A DNA stretch of 39,539 nucleotides, taken from positions 1 through 39,539 of the forward strand of contig NZ_AZGM01000013.1 in assembly GCF_001435935.1 (NCBI RefSeq), given 5' to 3'. The notes under the pieces were generated by a model. That model did no database searches. It saw only the letters and a program-made list of their open reading frames with translations, and was not told the origin of the DNA. The DNA comes from Limosilactobacillus panis DSM 6035 (GTDB lineage Bacteria; Bacillota; Bacilli; Lactobacillales; Lactobacillaceae). This document shows positions 26,431 to 34,638 of the stretch, piece after piece (the stretch's first letter is position 1; the number at the start of each line of letters is the position of its first letter). Made by a program: the position numbers and the translations under genes.

Positions 26431-27872
26431 ATGAGGAATGCGGAGTCTTCGGTGTCTTTGGTGCCCCAGATGCCAGCCAGTTAGCCTACTATGGCTTACA
26501 TACCCTCCAGCACCGGGGCCAGGAGGGGGCCGGAATCGTTTCTAGTGATGGCCAGCACCTTTATCAGCACCGTGACCGCGGCTTGTTAGCCGAGGTGTTC
26601 GCTGATCCGGCCGAACTAAAACGGCTGGTTGGGAATGCAGCAATCGGCCACGTCCGTTACGGGACCAGTGGTCACAACTCGATTGCTAACGTTCAGCCCT
26701 TCCTCTTCCGCTTTCATGATGGTGATGTCGCCCTCGCCCATAACGGTAACCTGACCAATGCGGTCACCCTGCGGCGCCAGCTTGAAGACGAGGGGGCGGT
26801 CTTCCAGTCCGATTCCGACACTGAAATCCTGATTCACCTGATCCGTAAGCACATCAAGGAGGGCTTTATCCCCGCCCTGAAGAAGAGCCTGAACCAGGTT
26901 CACGGCGGCTTTGCCTACCTGCTTTTGCAAAGGGACCGAATGATTGCCGCCTTAGACCCCAACGGTATTCGACCCCTGTGCATCGGTCAGTTGGCCAACG
27001 GCGCGTACGTGGTGGCCAGTGAGACCTGCGCCCTTGACATTATTAACGCCCGGTTTATCCGCGATGTCCAACCGGGCGAGCTGATTATCATCGACAAGGC
27101 CGGTCTCCACATTGACCACTACACGACCGATACCCAACTGGCAATTTGCTCGATGGAGTACATCTACTTTGCCCGGCCGGATTCCATCATCCACGGGGTG
27201 ACCGTTCACAACGCCCGCAAGGAGATGGGCCGGCGGCTAGCCCAAGAACACCCGGTCGATGCCGACATGGTAATCGGGGTGCCGAACTCATCGCTTTCGG
27301 CGGCTTCTGGGTATGCCGAAGAGATTGGATTACCTTACGAAATGGGGCTGATCAAGAGCCAGTACGTTGCTCGGACCTTCATCCAACCAACCCAGGCCCT
27401 CCGCGAACGGGGTGTCCACCTCAAGTTGTCCGCCGTCCGCGGGGTCGTAAATGGCAAACGGGTTGCCGTGGTTGATGATTCCATCGTCCGGGGAACCACC
27501 TCCAAGCAGATCATCAAGATGCTGCGCGATGCGGGTGCCAAGGAAGTTCATATGTTGATTGCCTCGCCCCCGTTTAAATTTCCGTGCTTCTACGGCATTG
27601 ATATTTCAACCCGGTCGGAACTGTTTGCGGACCATTACTCGGTTGAAGAGATGCGGCAAAAGATCGGGGCCGACTCCCTGAGCTTTCTAAGTGTGGACAG
27701 TCTGATCAAGGCTATCAACGTTCCAGATGCCGGGGATGCCCCGCATGGCGGCCTGACGGTGGCGTACTTTAATGGCGACTACCCGACGCCGCTTTACGAC
27801 TACGAGGCTGGCTACATGAAGTCACTGAATGAACAGGAACAAAGGGAAAGAAAGGAGCGGACGCAGCGATGA
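26406..27872 (+). CDS. purF: Amidophosphoribosyltransferase (PurF), propeptide type lacking two Fe-S ligands
   Basis: Makes phosphoribosylamine from PRPP and glutamine, the first committed step. Of 488 residues, the first 11 ([11 protein letters not shown]) nearly equal the Bacillus propeptide and leave Cys12 as the catalytic N terminus after cleavage. This fixes GTG 26406 as the start, with AGGAGG at 26393-26398. Glutaminase motifs HRGQEGAGI and GHVRYGTSG and the PRPP loop [11 protein letters not shown] are present. Two Bacillus Fe-S cysteines remain (Cys248 in ICSMEYIYF and Cys394 in PCFYGID). The Cys-x-x-Cys near the C terminus reads TVAY, so no 4Fe-4S cluster is expected. Confidence 0.95.
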   Translation: MPAEIKGLNEECGVFGVFGAPDASQLAYYGLHTLQHRGQEGAGIVSSDGQHLYQHRDRGLLAEVFADPAELKRLVGNAAIGHVRYGTSGHNSIANVQPFLFRFHDGDVALAHNGNLTNAVTLRRQLEDEGAVFQSDSDTEILIHLIRKHIKEGFIPALKKSLNQVHGGFAYLLLQRDRMIAALDPNGIRPLCIGQLANGAYVVASETCALDIINARFIRDVQPGELIIIDKAGLHIDHYTTDTQLAICSMEYIYFARPDSIIHGVTVHNARKEMGRRLAQEHPVDADMVIGVPNSSLSAASGYAEEIGLPYEMGLIKSQYVARTFIQPTQALRERGVHLKLSAVRGVVNGKRVAVVDDSIVRGTTSKQIIKMLRDAGAKEVHMLIASPPFKFPCFYGIDISTRSELFADHYSVEEMRQKIGADSLSFLSVDSLIKAINVPDAGDAPHGGLTVAYFNGDYPTPLYDYEAGYMKSLNEQEQRERKERTQR

Positions 27873-28906
27873 ACCGTTATCAAGAAGCCGGCGTTGACGT
27901 TAACGCGGGTTACAACCTGGTGAAGCGGATTAGAAACGCCGTGAGTTCAACGAACCGGCCGGGCGTGGTCGGCGGAATCGGCAGTTTCGGCGGGCTCTTC
28001 GATTTGGGCGTGTTACATGTGAAACACCCCATCCTCGTTTCCGGAACGGACGGGGTCGGGACCAAACTGCTGATTGCCCAACGGATGAACAAGCACGACA
28101 CGATCGGCATCGACGTGGTGGCCATGTGCGTCAATGACGTTTTGGCCCAGGGTGCCGAGCCGCTCTTCTTTCTTGACTACATTGCCACCGGCCACAACGA
28201 CCCAGCCAAGATGGCGGAAATCGTGAGCGGGGTGGCAGCCGGCTGCCGGCAAGCGGGTGCTGCATTGGTCGGCGGTGAGACTGCTGAGATGCCAGACATG
28301 TATGCACAAGACGAGTACGACCTGGCAGGGACCGTCACTGGTGTGGTTGATAAGTCGGCCATGCTGACGGCGGACCTTCCGCAAGCAGGGGATGTTTTAT
28401 TGGGCCTGCCATCGTCGGGCCTCCACTCCAATGGCTTTTCACTCGTGCGGCAGATCCTGTTTAAAGACCACCACGTTGACCTTAGCGACCGGCCGGCAGA
28501 CCTCGGCGGGCAAAGTGTTGGCGCGGCGATCCTCGCCCCCACCAAGATTTACGTTGACGCGGTCCTGCCCCTGATTCAGCAAAAGCTCATTCATGGGATT
28601 GGCCACATCACCGGTGGGGGACTGATTGAAAATGTTCCCCGGATGTTTAACGATGACCTGCAAGCGGTAATCAACGGTCAGGCCTGGCCACAGCTGCCGA
28701 TATTTAACTATTTACGGAAGCTCGGTAACCTGGCGCTAGCCGATTGCTGGCAAACCTTCAACATGGGAATTGGCCTGGTCCTGGCGGTTGCTCCTGAACA
28801 GGTGACAGCGGTCGAGGAGGACCTGACAAAGCGTAACCAGAAAGCGTACCGGATTGGCTGCTTGCAAGCACGACCAGCCGGCGCAGCCAAAATTAAGATC
28901 AAGTGA
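27869..28906 (+). CDS. purM: AIR synthase (phosphoribosylformylglycinamidine cyclo-ligase)
   Basis: Closes FGAM to AIR with ATP. The 345 residues show the family order: YQEAGVDVNAGYNLV, VSGTDGVGTKLLIA (about 55-68) and MCVNDVLAQGAEPLFFLDY. GGETAEMPDMY (about 134-144) and ITGGGLIENVPRM follow. The ATG overlaps the purF stop in ATGA, with AAAGGAG at 27851-27857. This indicates coupled translation. Confidence 0.96.
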   Translation: MNRYQEAGVDVNAGYNLVKRIRNAVSSTNRPGVVGGIGSFGGLFDLGVLHVKHPILVSGTDGVGTKLLIAQRMNKHDTIGIDVVAMCVNDVLAQGAEPLFFLDYIATGHNDPAKMAEIVSGVAAGCRQAGAALVGGETAEMPDMYAQDEYDLAGTVTGVVDKSAMLTADLPQAGDVLLGLPSSGLHSNGFSLVRQILFKDHHVDLSDRPADLGGQSVGAAILAPTKIYVDAVLPLIQQKLIHGIGHITGGGLIENVPRMFNDDLQAVINGQAWPQLPIFNYLRKLGNLALADCWQTFNMGIGLVLAVAPEQVTAVEEDLTKRNQKAYRIGCLQARPAGAAKIKIK

Positions 28907-28916
28907 GGCATTCAAT

Positions 28917-29495
28917 ATGAAAGTGGCAATTTTTGCATCGGGTAACGGAACGAACTTTGAAGAACTTACCCGTCATTTCCTGGCGGGCGACCTTCCTGGT
29001 GAGTTGAGTTTGCTCTTTTGCAACCACCCGGACGCACCGGTGATGGACCGGGCGGACCGCCTTGGCATCCCCAGCGAGAGCTTTACAGTTAAGTCCTGCG
29101 GAGGTAAAAAAGCCTATGAAAATAAGCTCCTCAGGGTATTAGATAAGTATCAAATCGACTTTATTGTCTTGGCGGGCTATCTGCGGGTGGTGGGCCCAAC
29201 AATCCTTAATAAATATGACCACCGGATTATTAACCTCCACCCCGCCTGGTTACCGGAATACCCGGGATTACACTCCATTGAACGGGCCTTCAATGACCAC
29301 CAAAAGCAAACCGGGGTAACGGTTCACTACATTGATGCTAACCTTGACTCGGGCCCAATTATTGCCCAGTGTCACGTGCCCATCCTGGCAAGTGATACGG
29401 TGACGACACTTGAAGAGCGGGTCCACGCAACAGAACACCAGCTTTACCCATTAGCACTACGAGAAGCTTTGATTGCAGCAGGAGAAAAGGAGTAA
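28917..29495 (+). CDS. purN: GAR transformylase, folate-dependent
   Basis: Transfers the formyl group of 10-formyl-THF to GAR. The 192-residue protein has [11 protein letters not shown] (7-17). The catalytic trio is Asn106 and His108 in [13 protein letters not shown] and Asp144 in NLDSGPII, at the same numbers as in E. coli. ATG 28917 is used. An in-frame start at 28854 lies inside purM and gives non-PurN sequence. It depends on Fhs or FolD for its one-carbon donor. No formate-using PurT is seen in the window. Confidence 0.96.
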   Translation: MKVAIFASGNGTNFEELTRHFLAGDLPGELSLLFCNHPDAPVMDRADRLGIPSESFTVKSCGGKKAYENKLLRVLDKYQIDFIVLAGYLRVVGPTILNKYDHRIINLHPAWLPEYPGLHSIERAFNDHQKQTGVTVHYIDANLDSGPIIAQCHVPILASDTVTTLEERVHATEHQLYPLALREALIAAGEKE

Positions 29496-29500
29496 GAAAA

Positions 29501-31039
29501 ATGAAGCGAGCATTGGTAAGCGTATCTGACAAGACCAACCTGGTTCCCTTCGTCAAGGGCCTTGTCGCAAACAACTACGAAATTGTATCAACCGGTGGTA
29601 CCAAGAAGGTCCTCGACGATGCCGGAATAAAGACAACCGGCATTGAGGACGTAACCCACTTTCCAGAAATCCTGGACGGCCGGGTTAAGACCCTTAATCC
29701 ATACGTACATGGTGGCTTGTTAGCCCGCCGGGAGTTGCCGGAACACATGGCGACCCTGAAGAAGTTGAACATCACCCCAATTGACCTAGTCTGTGTCAAC
29801 CTCTACCCGTTTAAGGAGACGATTGAAAAACCAGACGTTAAACTGGCGGATGCCATCGAAAACATTGATATTGGTGGCCCATCGATGGTCCGGTCGGCAG
29901 CTAAGAACTATCGTGACGTTACCATTGTGGTTGACCAGGCGGACTATGATCAGGTGCTGGCCGAAATTGAAGATGGTGGGGATACCACCTTGGATACGCG
30001 TGCTAAGTTAGCGGCCAAGGCCTTCCGTCACACTGCGGCATATGACGCTCTAATTTCCCAATACCTGACCAAGCAAAACGGCCTGGCTGATCCGGAAAAG
30101 CTGACCTTGACCTGGGACCTCAAGGGAACGATGCGTTACGGTGAAAACAGTCACCAGCAGGCTTGGTTGTACGAAGACGCCCTGCCTAAGTCGTACTCTG
30201 TTCTGGCCGCTAAGCAGCTGCACGGTAAGAAGCCTTCCTACAACAATATCAAGGATGCCGATGAGGCCCTGCGGTGCATTCGTGAATTCGACCGGCCAAC
30301 CGTGGTGGCGATGAAGCACATGAACCCGTGCGGCATTGGTCAGGGGGCAAATCTGGAACAGGCTTGGGACCGGGCGTACAAAGCCGACAAGGTATCGATT
30401 TTTGGCGGGGTGATTGCCCTAAATCGCCAGGTCGACCTGGCAACTGCCGAAAAGATGCACAAGATCTTTCTGGAAATTGTTATTGCCCCCGGCTTTGACG
30501 ACGACGCCTACGCAGTCCTTGCCAAGAAGAAAAACATCCGCCTGCTTACCGTGGACTTCAGTAAGAAGGATGAGCAACCACGGCACGAGGTTGTTTCGGT
30601 CATGGGAGGACTCTTGATGCAAGAACAAGACGTCCTTAATGAGGACTACCACGACTGGAAGTGCATCACGGACGTTAAACCAACCGAAGATCAGCTGAAA
30701 ACGCTGATGTTTGCCTGGAAGGCGGTCAAGCACGCCAAGTCCAATGCAATCGTCGTTGCCAATGATGAGCGGACTCTGGGCGTTGGCGAGGGGCAGCCAA
30801 ACCGTATCGACTCCCTGAAGATTGCGGTTAAGCACGCCGGCAGTGCCATCGATGACCGGGCGGTAATGGCCAGTGACGCCTTCTTCCCGTTTGGTGACTG
30901 CGTTGAATTTGCTGGTCAGCACGGCATTAAGGCGGTTGTCCAGCCTGGTGGTTCGATTCGGGACCAGGAATCAATTGATATGGCTAATAAGTACGGCATT
31001 GCAATGGTAACGACAGGTGTCCGGCACTTCCGGCACTAA
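29501..31039 (+). CDS. purH: Bifunctional AICAR transformylase / IMP cyclohydrolase
   Basis: Carries out the last two steps to IMP. The 512 residues show the N-terminal MGS-like cyclohydrolase domain ([41 protein letters not shown]). The AICAR transformylase domain follows ([24 protein letters not shown] with the Lys-His pair, [29 protein letters not shown]). It consumes a second 10-formyl-THF, so it shares the Fhs supply with PurN. It starts 5 bp after purN. Confidence 0.97.
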   Translation: MKRALVSVSDKTNLVPFVKGLVANNYEIVSTGGTKKVLDDAGIKTTGIEDVTHFPEILDGRVKTLNPYVHGGLLARRELPEHMATLKKLNITPIDLVCVNLYPFKETIEKPDVKLADAIENIDIGGPSMVRSAAKNYRDVTIVVDQADYDQVLAEIEDGGDTTLDTRAKLAAKAFRHTAAYDALISQYLTKQNGLADPEKLTLTWDLKGTMRYGENSHQQAWLYEDALPKSYSVLAAKQLHGKKPSYNNIKDADEALRCIREFDRPTVVAMKHMNPCGIGQGANLEQAWDRAYKADKVSIFGGVIALNRQVDLATAEKMHKIFLEIVIAPGFDDDAYAVLAKKKNIRLLTVDFSKKDEQPRHEVVSVMGGLLMQEQDVLNEDYHDWKCITDVKPTEDQLKTLMFAWKAVKHAKSNAIVVANDERTLGVGEGQPNRIDSLKIAVKHAGSAIDDRAVMASDAFFPFGDCVEFAGQHGIKAVVQPGGSIRDQESIDMANKYGIAMVTTGVRHFRH

Positions 31040-31056
31040 AACACAGGGGGTCAATC

Positions 31057-32313
31057 ATGGTTGAGAAGGTCAATGTACTAGTTGTTGGCGAAGGTGGGCG
31101 TGAGTTTGCCATTGCCAAGAAGCTTCAGGAAAGTGAACATGTCAAGCAGGTTTACTGTGCACCTGGTAACGTGGGGATGTCGGCAGTTGGCGTCCAACCC
31201 GTTGATATTGCAGAAACTGATTTTGCGGGTTTGATTGACTTCGCAAAATCCCACAAGGTTGTGTGGACCTTTGTTGGGCCTGAAGACTGCCTGGTCGACG
31301 GGATTGTGGATGACTTTGCAGCGGCTGGGTTAAAGGCGTTTGGCCCGAATGCCCGGGCGGCACAGCTGGAGGGTTCAAAGGACTATGCTTTAAACTTCAT
31401 GAATAATTATGGGGTCCCAACGGCCCGACACGCTTCCTACCGTGACCAGACTGCCGCGATTGCTAGTGTTGACCAGTTCGGCTTCCCGGTGGTCATTAAG
31501 GAAAACGGTCTCGCTGGTGGCAAGGGGGTTGTCATCGCCCGTGACCGGGCAACGGCGGTCCAGACAATCAAGGAGATGTTTGCTGGTGGTCAGGCCCGGC
31601 TGGTACTGGAAGAATGCCTGGTTGGCCAGGAGTATTCAATGTTTGTCCTCTTAAGCAACGGCCACTACCGAATTCTCCCGATGGCCCAGGACCACAAACG
31701 GGCCTATGATGGTGACAAGGGCCCGAATACTGGCGGAATGGGGGCTTATAGCCCGCTTCCCCAGCTGAGCGCAACGGACCGCCAAGCAATGGTCGACCAG
31801 GTGGTTACGCCAACGGTTAACGGACTAGTTAAGGGTGAGTACCACTACCACGGGATTCTTTACATCGGCCTGATTATGACGGTGGCGGGTCCCAAGGTGA
31901 TTGAATACAACGTGCGCTTAGGCGACCCAGAAACCCAGGTGATCTTGCCCCGGCTGAAGACCGACCTGTTTGAATTGGTTGACCGGGCCTTGAATGACCA
32001 GCCCCTTCCTGAGGTGGAAGTTGACTCCCGAGCTAGCTTTGGGGTCGTTCTGGCCTCAAAGGGGTACCCACAAAAGCCAATTCACGGGCAGAAACTGGGG
32101 GCCATGCCGCAAATGGCCGGCGTGGATATTGACTATGCCAACGTTAGCGGGACTTTGGCGGACCTTCAGGGAGCTGGTGGCCGGCTGCTGATGGTCCTTA
32201 CCCAGGCAACCACCCTACAAAAAGCTCATGACCGGGTATACGCATACCTAAGTCAGTTAGATAAACCAGAATGTTTCTACCGGAACGACATTGGGGCTAA
32301 AGCCGGACTATGA
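31057..32313 (+). CDS. purD: GAR synthetase (phosphoribosylamine-glycine ligase)
   Basis: Joins phosphoribosylamine and glycine with ATP. The 418-residue ATP-grasp enzyme opens with VLVVGEGGREFAIA, a slight variant of the common GGREHA (Phe for His). It has KENGLAGGKGVVIA (about 149-162), the family signature YNVRLGDPETQ (about 285-295) and a C-terminal domain. It is the last gene of the purC operon, 17 bp after purH. No strong terminator is evident before gpmA. The 105-bp gap holds the gpmA promoter. Confidence 0.96.
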   Translation: MVEKVNVLVVGEGGREFAIAKKLQESEHVKQVYCAPGNVGMSAVGVQPVDIAETDFAGLIDFAKSHKVVWTFVGPEDCLVDGIVDDFAAAGLKAFGPNARAAQLEGSKDYALNFMNNYGVPTARHASYRDQTAAIASVDQFGFPVVIKENGLAGGKGVVIARDRATAVQTIKEMFAGGQARLVLEECLVGQEYSMFVLLSNGHYRILPMAQDHKRAYDGDKGPNTGGMGAYSPLPQLSATDRQAMVDQVVTPTVNGLVKGEYHYHGILYIGLIMTVAGPKVIEYNVRLGDPETQVILPRLKTDLFELVDRALNDQPLPEVEVDSRASFGVVLASKGYPQKPIHGQKLGAMPQMAGVDIDYANVSGTLADLQGAGGRLLMVLTQATTLQKAHDRVYAYLSQLDKPECFYRNDIGAKAGL

Positions 32314-32352
32314 TCAGAAAAACACGACCGCCCTATTGGAATTTAGTAGCGA

Positions 32353-32382
32353 TTGGATTAAAATGGGAAGGTATGCTATACA
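32353..32382 (+). promoter_or_regulatory. gpmA promoter
   Basis: TTGGAT (32353-32358) and TATACA (32377-32382) are 18 bp apart. TATGC before the -10 gives a partial extended -10. Confidence 0.5.
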
Positions 32383-32418
32383 AATAGTGATTTTAAGAAG
32401 AAAGAGGTCAATTTGAAC

Positions 32419-33105
32419 ATGGCTAAATTAGTACTTATCCGTCACGGTCAAAGTGAATGGAACTTATCTAACCAATTTACTGGTTGGGTGGACGTTGACT
32501 TGAGCGAAAAGGGTGTTGAACAAGCAAAGAATGCTGGTAAGACCCTCAAGGAACACGGCATTGAATTCGACTATGCTTACACTTCAGTTTTGAAGCGGGC
32601 AATCAAGACTTTGCACTACGCTCTTGAAGAATGCGACCAACTTTGGATTCCTGAATACAAGACTTGGCGTTTGAACGAACGTCACTACGGTGCTCTTCAA
32701 GGCCACAACAAGAAGAAGGCTGCTGAAAAGTACGGTGACGAACAAGTTCACATTTGGCGTCGTTCATACGATGTTTTGCCACCACTGCTGAGTGCGGATG
32801 ACGAAGGTTCTGCTGCTAAGGACCGTCGCTACGCCAGCTTGGACCCACGGGCTATTCCTGGTGGTGAAAACTTGAAGGTTACCCTGGAACGGGTTATTCC
32901 TTTGTGGCAAGACCAAATTGCTCCAAAGCTGCTTGACGGTAAGAACGTTATCATTGCTGCCCACGGTAACTCCCTGCGTGCTTTGAGCAAGTACATCGAA
33001 AACATTTCTGACGAAGACATCATGAAACTGGAAATGGCTACTGGCCAACCAGTTGTCTACGACTTCGACGACAAGCTCAACGTATTGAGCAAGGAAAAGT
33101 ACTAA
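32419..33105 (+). CDS. gpmA: 2,3-bisphosphoglycerate-dependent phosphoglycerate mutase
   Basis: Interconverts 3- and 2-phosphoglycerate in the lower part of sugar breakdown. The 228-residue protein has the histidine phosphatase start [12 protein letters not shown] (His9 phosphorylated), [18 protein letters not shown], the insert typical of dPGM and [11 protein letters not shown] near 180. ATG 32419 gives the usual MAKL start. An in-frame TTG at 32413 is 5 nt from AAAGAGG and less likely. Codons such as GCT, GGT and GAA are used more than in the GC-richer neighbours, which fits high expression. Confidence 0.96.
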   Translation: MAKLVLIRHGQSEWNLSNQFTGWVDVDLSEKGVEQAKNAGKTLKEHGIEFDYAYTSVLKRAIKTLHYALEECDQLWIPEYKTWRLNERHYGALQGHNKKKAAEKYGDEQVHIWRRSYDVLPPLLSADDEGSAAKDRRYASLDPRAIPGGENLKVTLERVIPLWQDQIAPKLLDGKNVIIAAHGNSLRALSKYIENISDEDIMKLEMATGQPVVYDFDDKLNVLSKEKY

Positions 33106-33116
33106 AAAAGAAGAGG

Positions 33117-33228
33117 ACGGAAAATAAGCTTCTCGGCGGTCCCGTACGGCTAGCATAGGACGGAGGTTGACGCTGAAAGCGTCGGCCTTCGTTCGTAGCT
33201 AGACGCTAGGGACGCGCTTATTTTCCGT
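33117..33228. repeat. 112-bp imperfect palindrome after gpmA
   Basis: ACGGAAAATAAGC (33117-33129) pairs perfectly with GCTTATTTTCCGT (33216-33228). Nested inside are TCCC/GGGA, CTAGC/GCTAG, CGGAGG/CCTTCG and GACGC-TGAAA-GCGTC (33169-33183). No T run follows, so it differs from ordinary terminators. It looks like a structured intergenic repeat or stable 3' RNA end. Together with the terminator below it fills most of the 305-bp gap before the next gene. Confidence 0.65.
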
Positions 33229-33270
33229 AACTACGTATATAATATTTTTAGCAGCCGTACTTAATATAAA

Positions 33271-33306
33271 GAAAATTCCCGATCAGCTGACCGGGAATTT
33301 TTTTCT
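33271..33306. terminator. Terminator between gpmA and the DUF975-like gene
   Basis: AAATTCCCG (33273-33281) pairs with CGGGAATTT (33292-33300), followed by a T run and preceded by A residues. It may work both ways. Confidence 0.85.
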
Positions 33307-33345
33307 TAAAAAAATTGAAAAAAGTGCGAAGATTAGCCCAAAGAA

Positions 33346-33373
33346 TTGAGCTCAGCGCACTTTGTGTTATTAT
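33346..33373 (+). promoter_or_regulatory. Promoter of the DUF975-like gene
   Basis: TTGAGC (33346-33351) and TATTAT (33368-33373) are 16 bp apart. AGTGCG/CGCACT (about 33323-33328 and 33355-33360) form a dyad over the -35. Confidence 0.5.
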
Positions 33374-33410
33374 GGAAACTAAACTGATTAAAAGGTGGAC
33401 GAAATAACAA

Positions 33411-34454
33411 ATGAGAATACAACGTAGTTTATCATTGAGGGATTTTATCAAAGACCTTAAGAAACTAGTAAAAACCCGGTACCTTTCTGCAATGTGGCCC
33501 GTGGGCGGGATTACAATTATCTATATTGCCCTGGTTTGCATCTTGGGATTCTTCTCCGCAAGCATCTTCTCATCGATGGCGATGAGCATGATGATGATTA
33601 TGTACGGAATGACTTCACCAATGGCACTGCTGGCCGGCCTTCTAGAAGTGTTGGCCGGATTAGCCGTTGCCGTTGCCCTGGCCTTCTTTTATAACTTCTT
33701 CACAGTTGGTGTCCAATACGCCTACCAAGACCGCTTGGTAAATCCAAACCAACCGGTCAATGCTGGTTCAATCTGGTTGCACTTTAAGCACCTCCGTAAG
33801 AATCAACTATGGCGGATTGCCCTGTACATGGGTTTGTTTATCTTCCTGTGGAGCCTACCACTGAACATCATCGCGGATGTTGTTGGTGGCTTGACTCACA
33901 ACGCCATGTGGCTGCGGGGAATCCAGTTTCTAAACGATATTGTGATTGCCTGGAAGACAATTGAATATTCCCAGTCATACTTCCTTTACCGAGAGAAGCA
34001 ACCACAATTCTTAGGCCAGTCAATGCGGCACGCTCTGACGGCTAGTCGGCGCTTCATGGGCGGCCGGAAATGGAACTACTTCCTGGTAATGCTGGTAGTT
34101 GTCTTCGTTCCAATCTTTGTCTGGGCTGTAATCTTTGGTGGCTTGGCATTTTACGGCAACTACACAGCAACCTACGTGCTGACTTACATTGGCTTGCTAA
34201 TTACTATCTTGGGGATTGTCTGCTACCTACCAGTGGTCTTCGCTGCACAGGCACTTTACTATGTTAAGAGTGAAGAAGATCCGACCCAAGATGTTGATGA
34301 GGCCTTCAAGGACACCTTTAAACCGGTGGCTGAATTGACTGGTGAAGCATATGTCCACGAAGTTTACGCCCCTAAGAAGGAGAAGAAGCAGCCTTCACCG
34401 GTTGCCAAAAAGAGTAAGGATCATAAGCCAGAAGCAAAGAAAAACGATAAATAA
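33411..34454 (+). CDS. DUF975-like integral membrane protein
   Basis: A 347-residue membrane protein with about six hydrophobic segments. An N-terminal amphipathic stretch (SLSLRDFIKDLKKLVKTRY) comes before the first helix. The pattern resembles DUF975 proteins of lactic acid bacteria, whose function is unknown. The last 60 or so residues are very lysine- and proline-rich (PKKEKKQPSPVAKKSK) and should lie in the cytoplasm. It has its own promoter and a terminator behind, so it is probably transcribed alone. The following gene also acts at the membrane, but no link is shown. Confidence 0.65.
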   Translation: MRIQRSLSLRDFIKDLKKLVKTRYLSAMWPVGGITIIYIALVCILGFFSASIFSSMAMSMMMIMYGMTSPMALLAGLLEVLAGLAVAVALAFFYNFFTVGVQYAYQDRLVNPNQPVNAGSIWLHFKHLRKNQLWRIALYMGLFIFLWSLPLNIIADVVGGLTHNAMWLRGIQFLNDIVIAWKTIEYSQSYFLYREKQPQFLGQSMRHALTASRRFMGGRKWNYFLVMLVVVFVPIFVWAVIFGGLAFYGNYTATYVLTYIGLLITILGIVCYLPVVFAAQALYYVKSEEDPTQDVDEAFKDTFKPVAELTGEAYVHEVYAPKKEKKQPSPVAKKSKDHKPEAKKNDK

Positions 34455-34476
34455 GTAGCCTTAGTTGATACATTGC

Positions 34477-34525
34477 CCCAGCGTCTGAATCTTCCAGGTG
34501 CTGGGACTTTAATATGCTATTAAAG
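34477..34525 (+). terminator. Weak terminator plus A/T palindrome after the DUF975-like gene
   Basis: CCCAGC (34477-34482) pairs with GCTGGG (34500-34505), followed by ACTTTAAT. The next bases, CTTTAATA-TGC-TATTAAAG (34507-34525), form a second perfect 8-bp palindrome. Confidence 0.5.
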
Positions 34526-34638
34526 TGGTAAATGTGCAGTTCTGTCTCATTAAAATACACTTTTATTATTTGTTCATTGAAACCAGCGACGAAACATTAA
34601 TATAATGAAAGCAATACTACAATAGAAAGTTGGATTGG

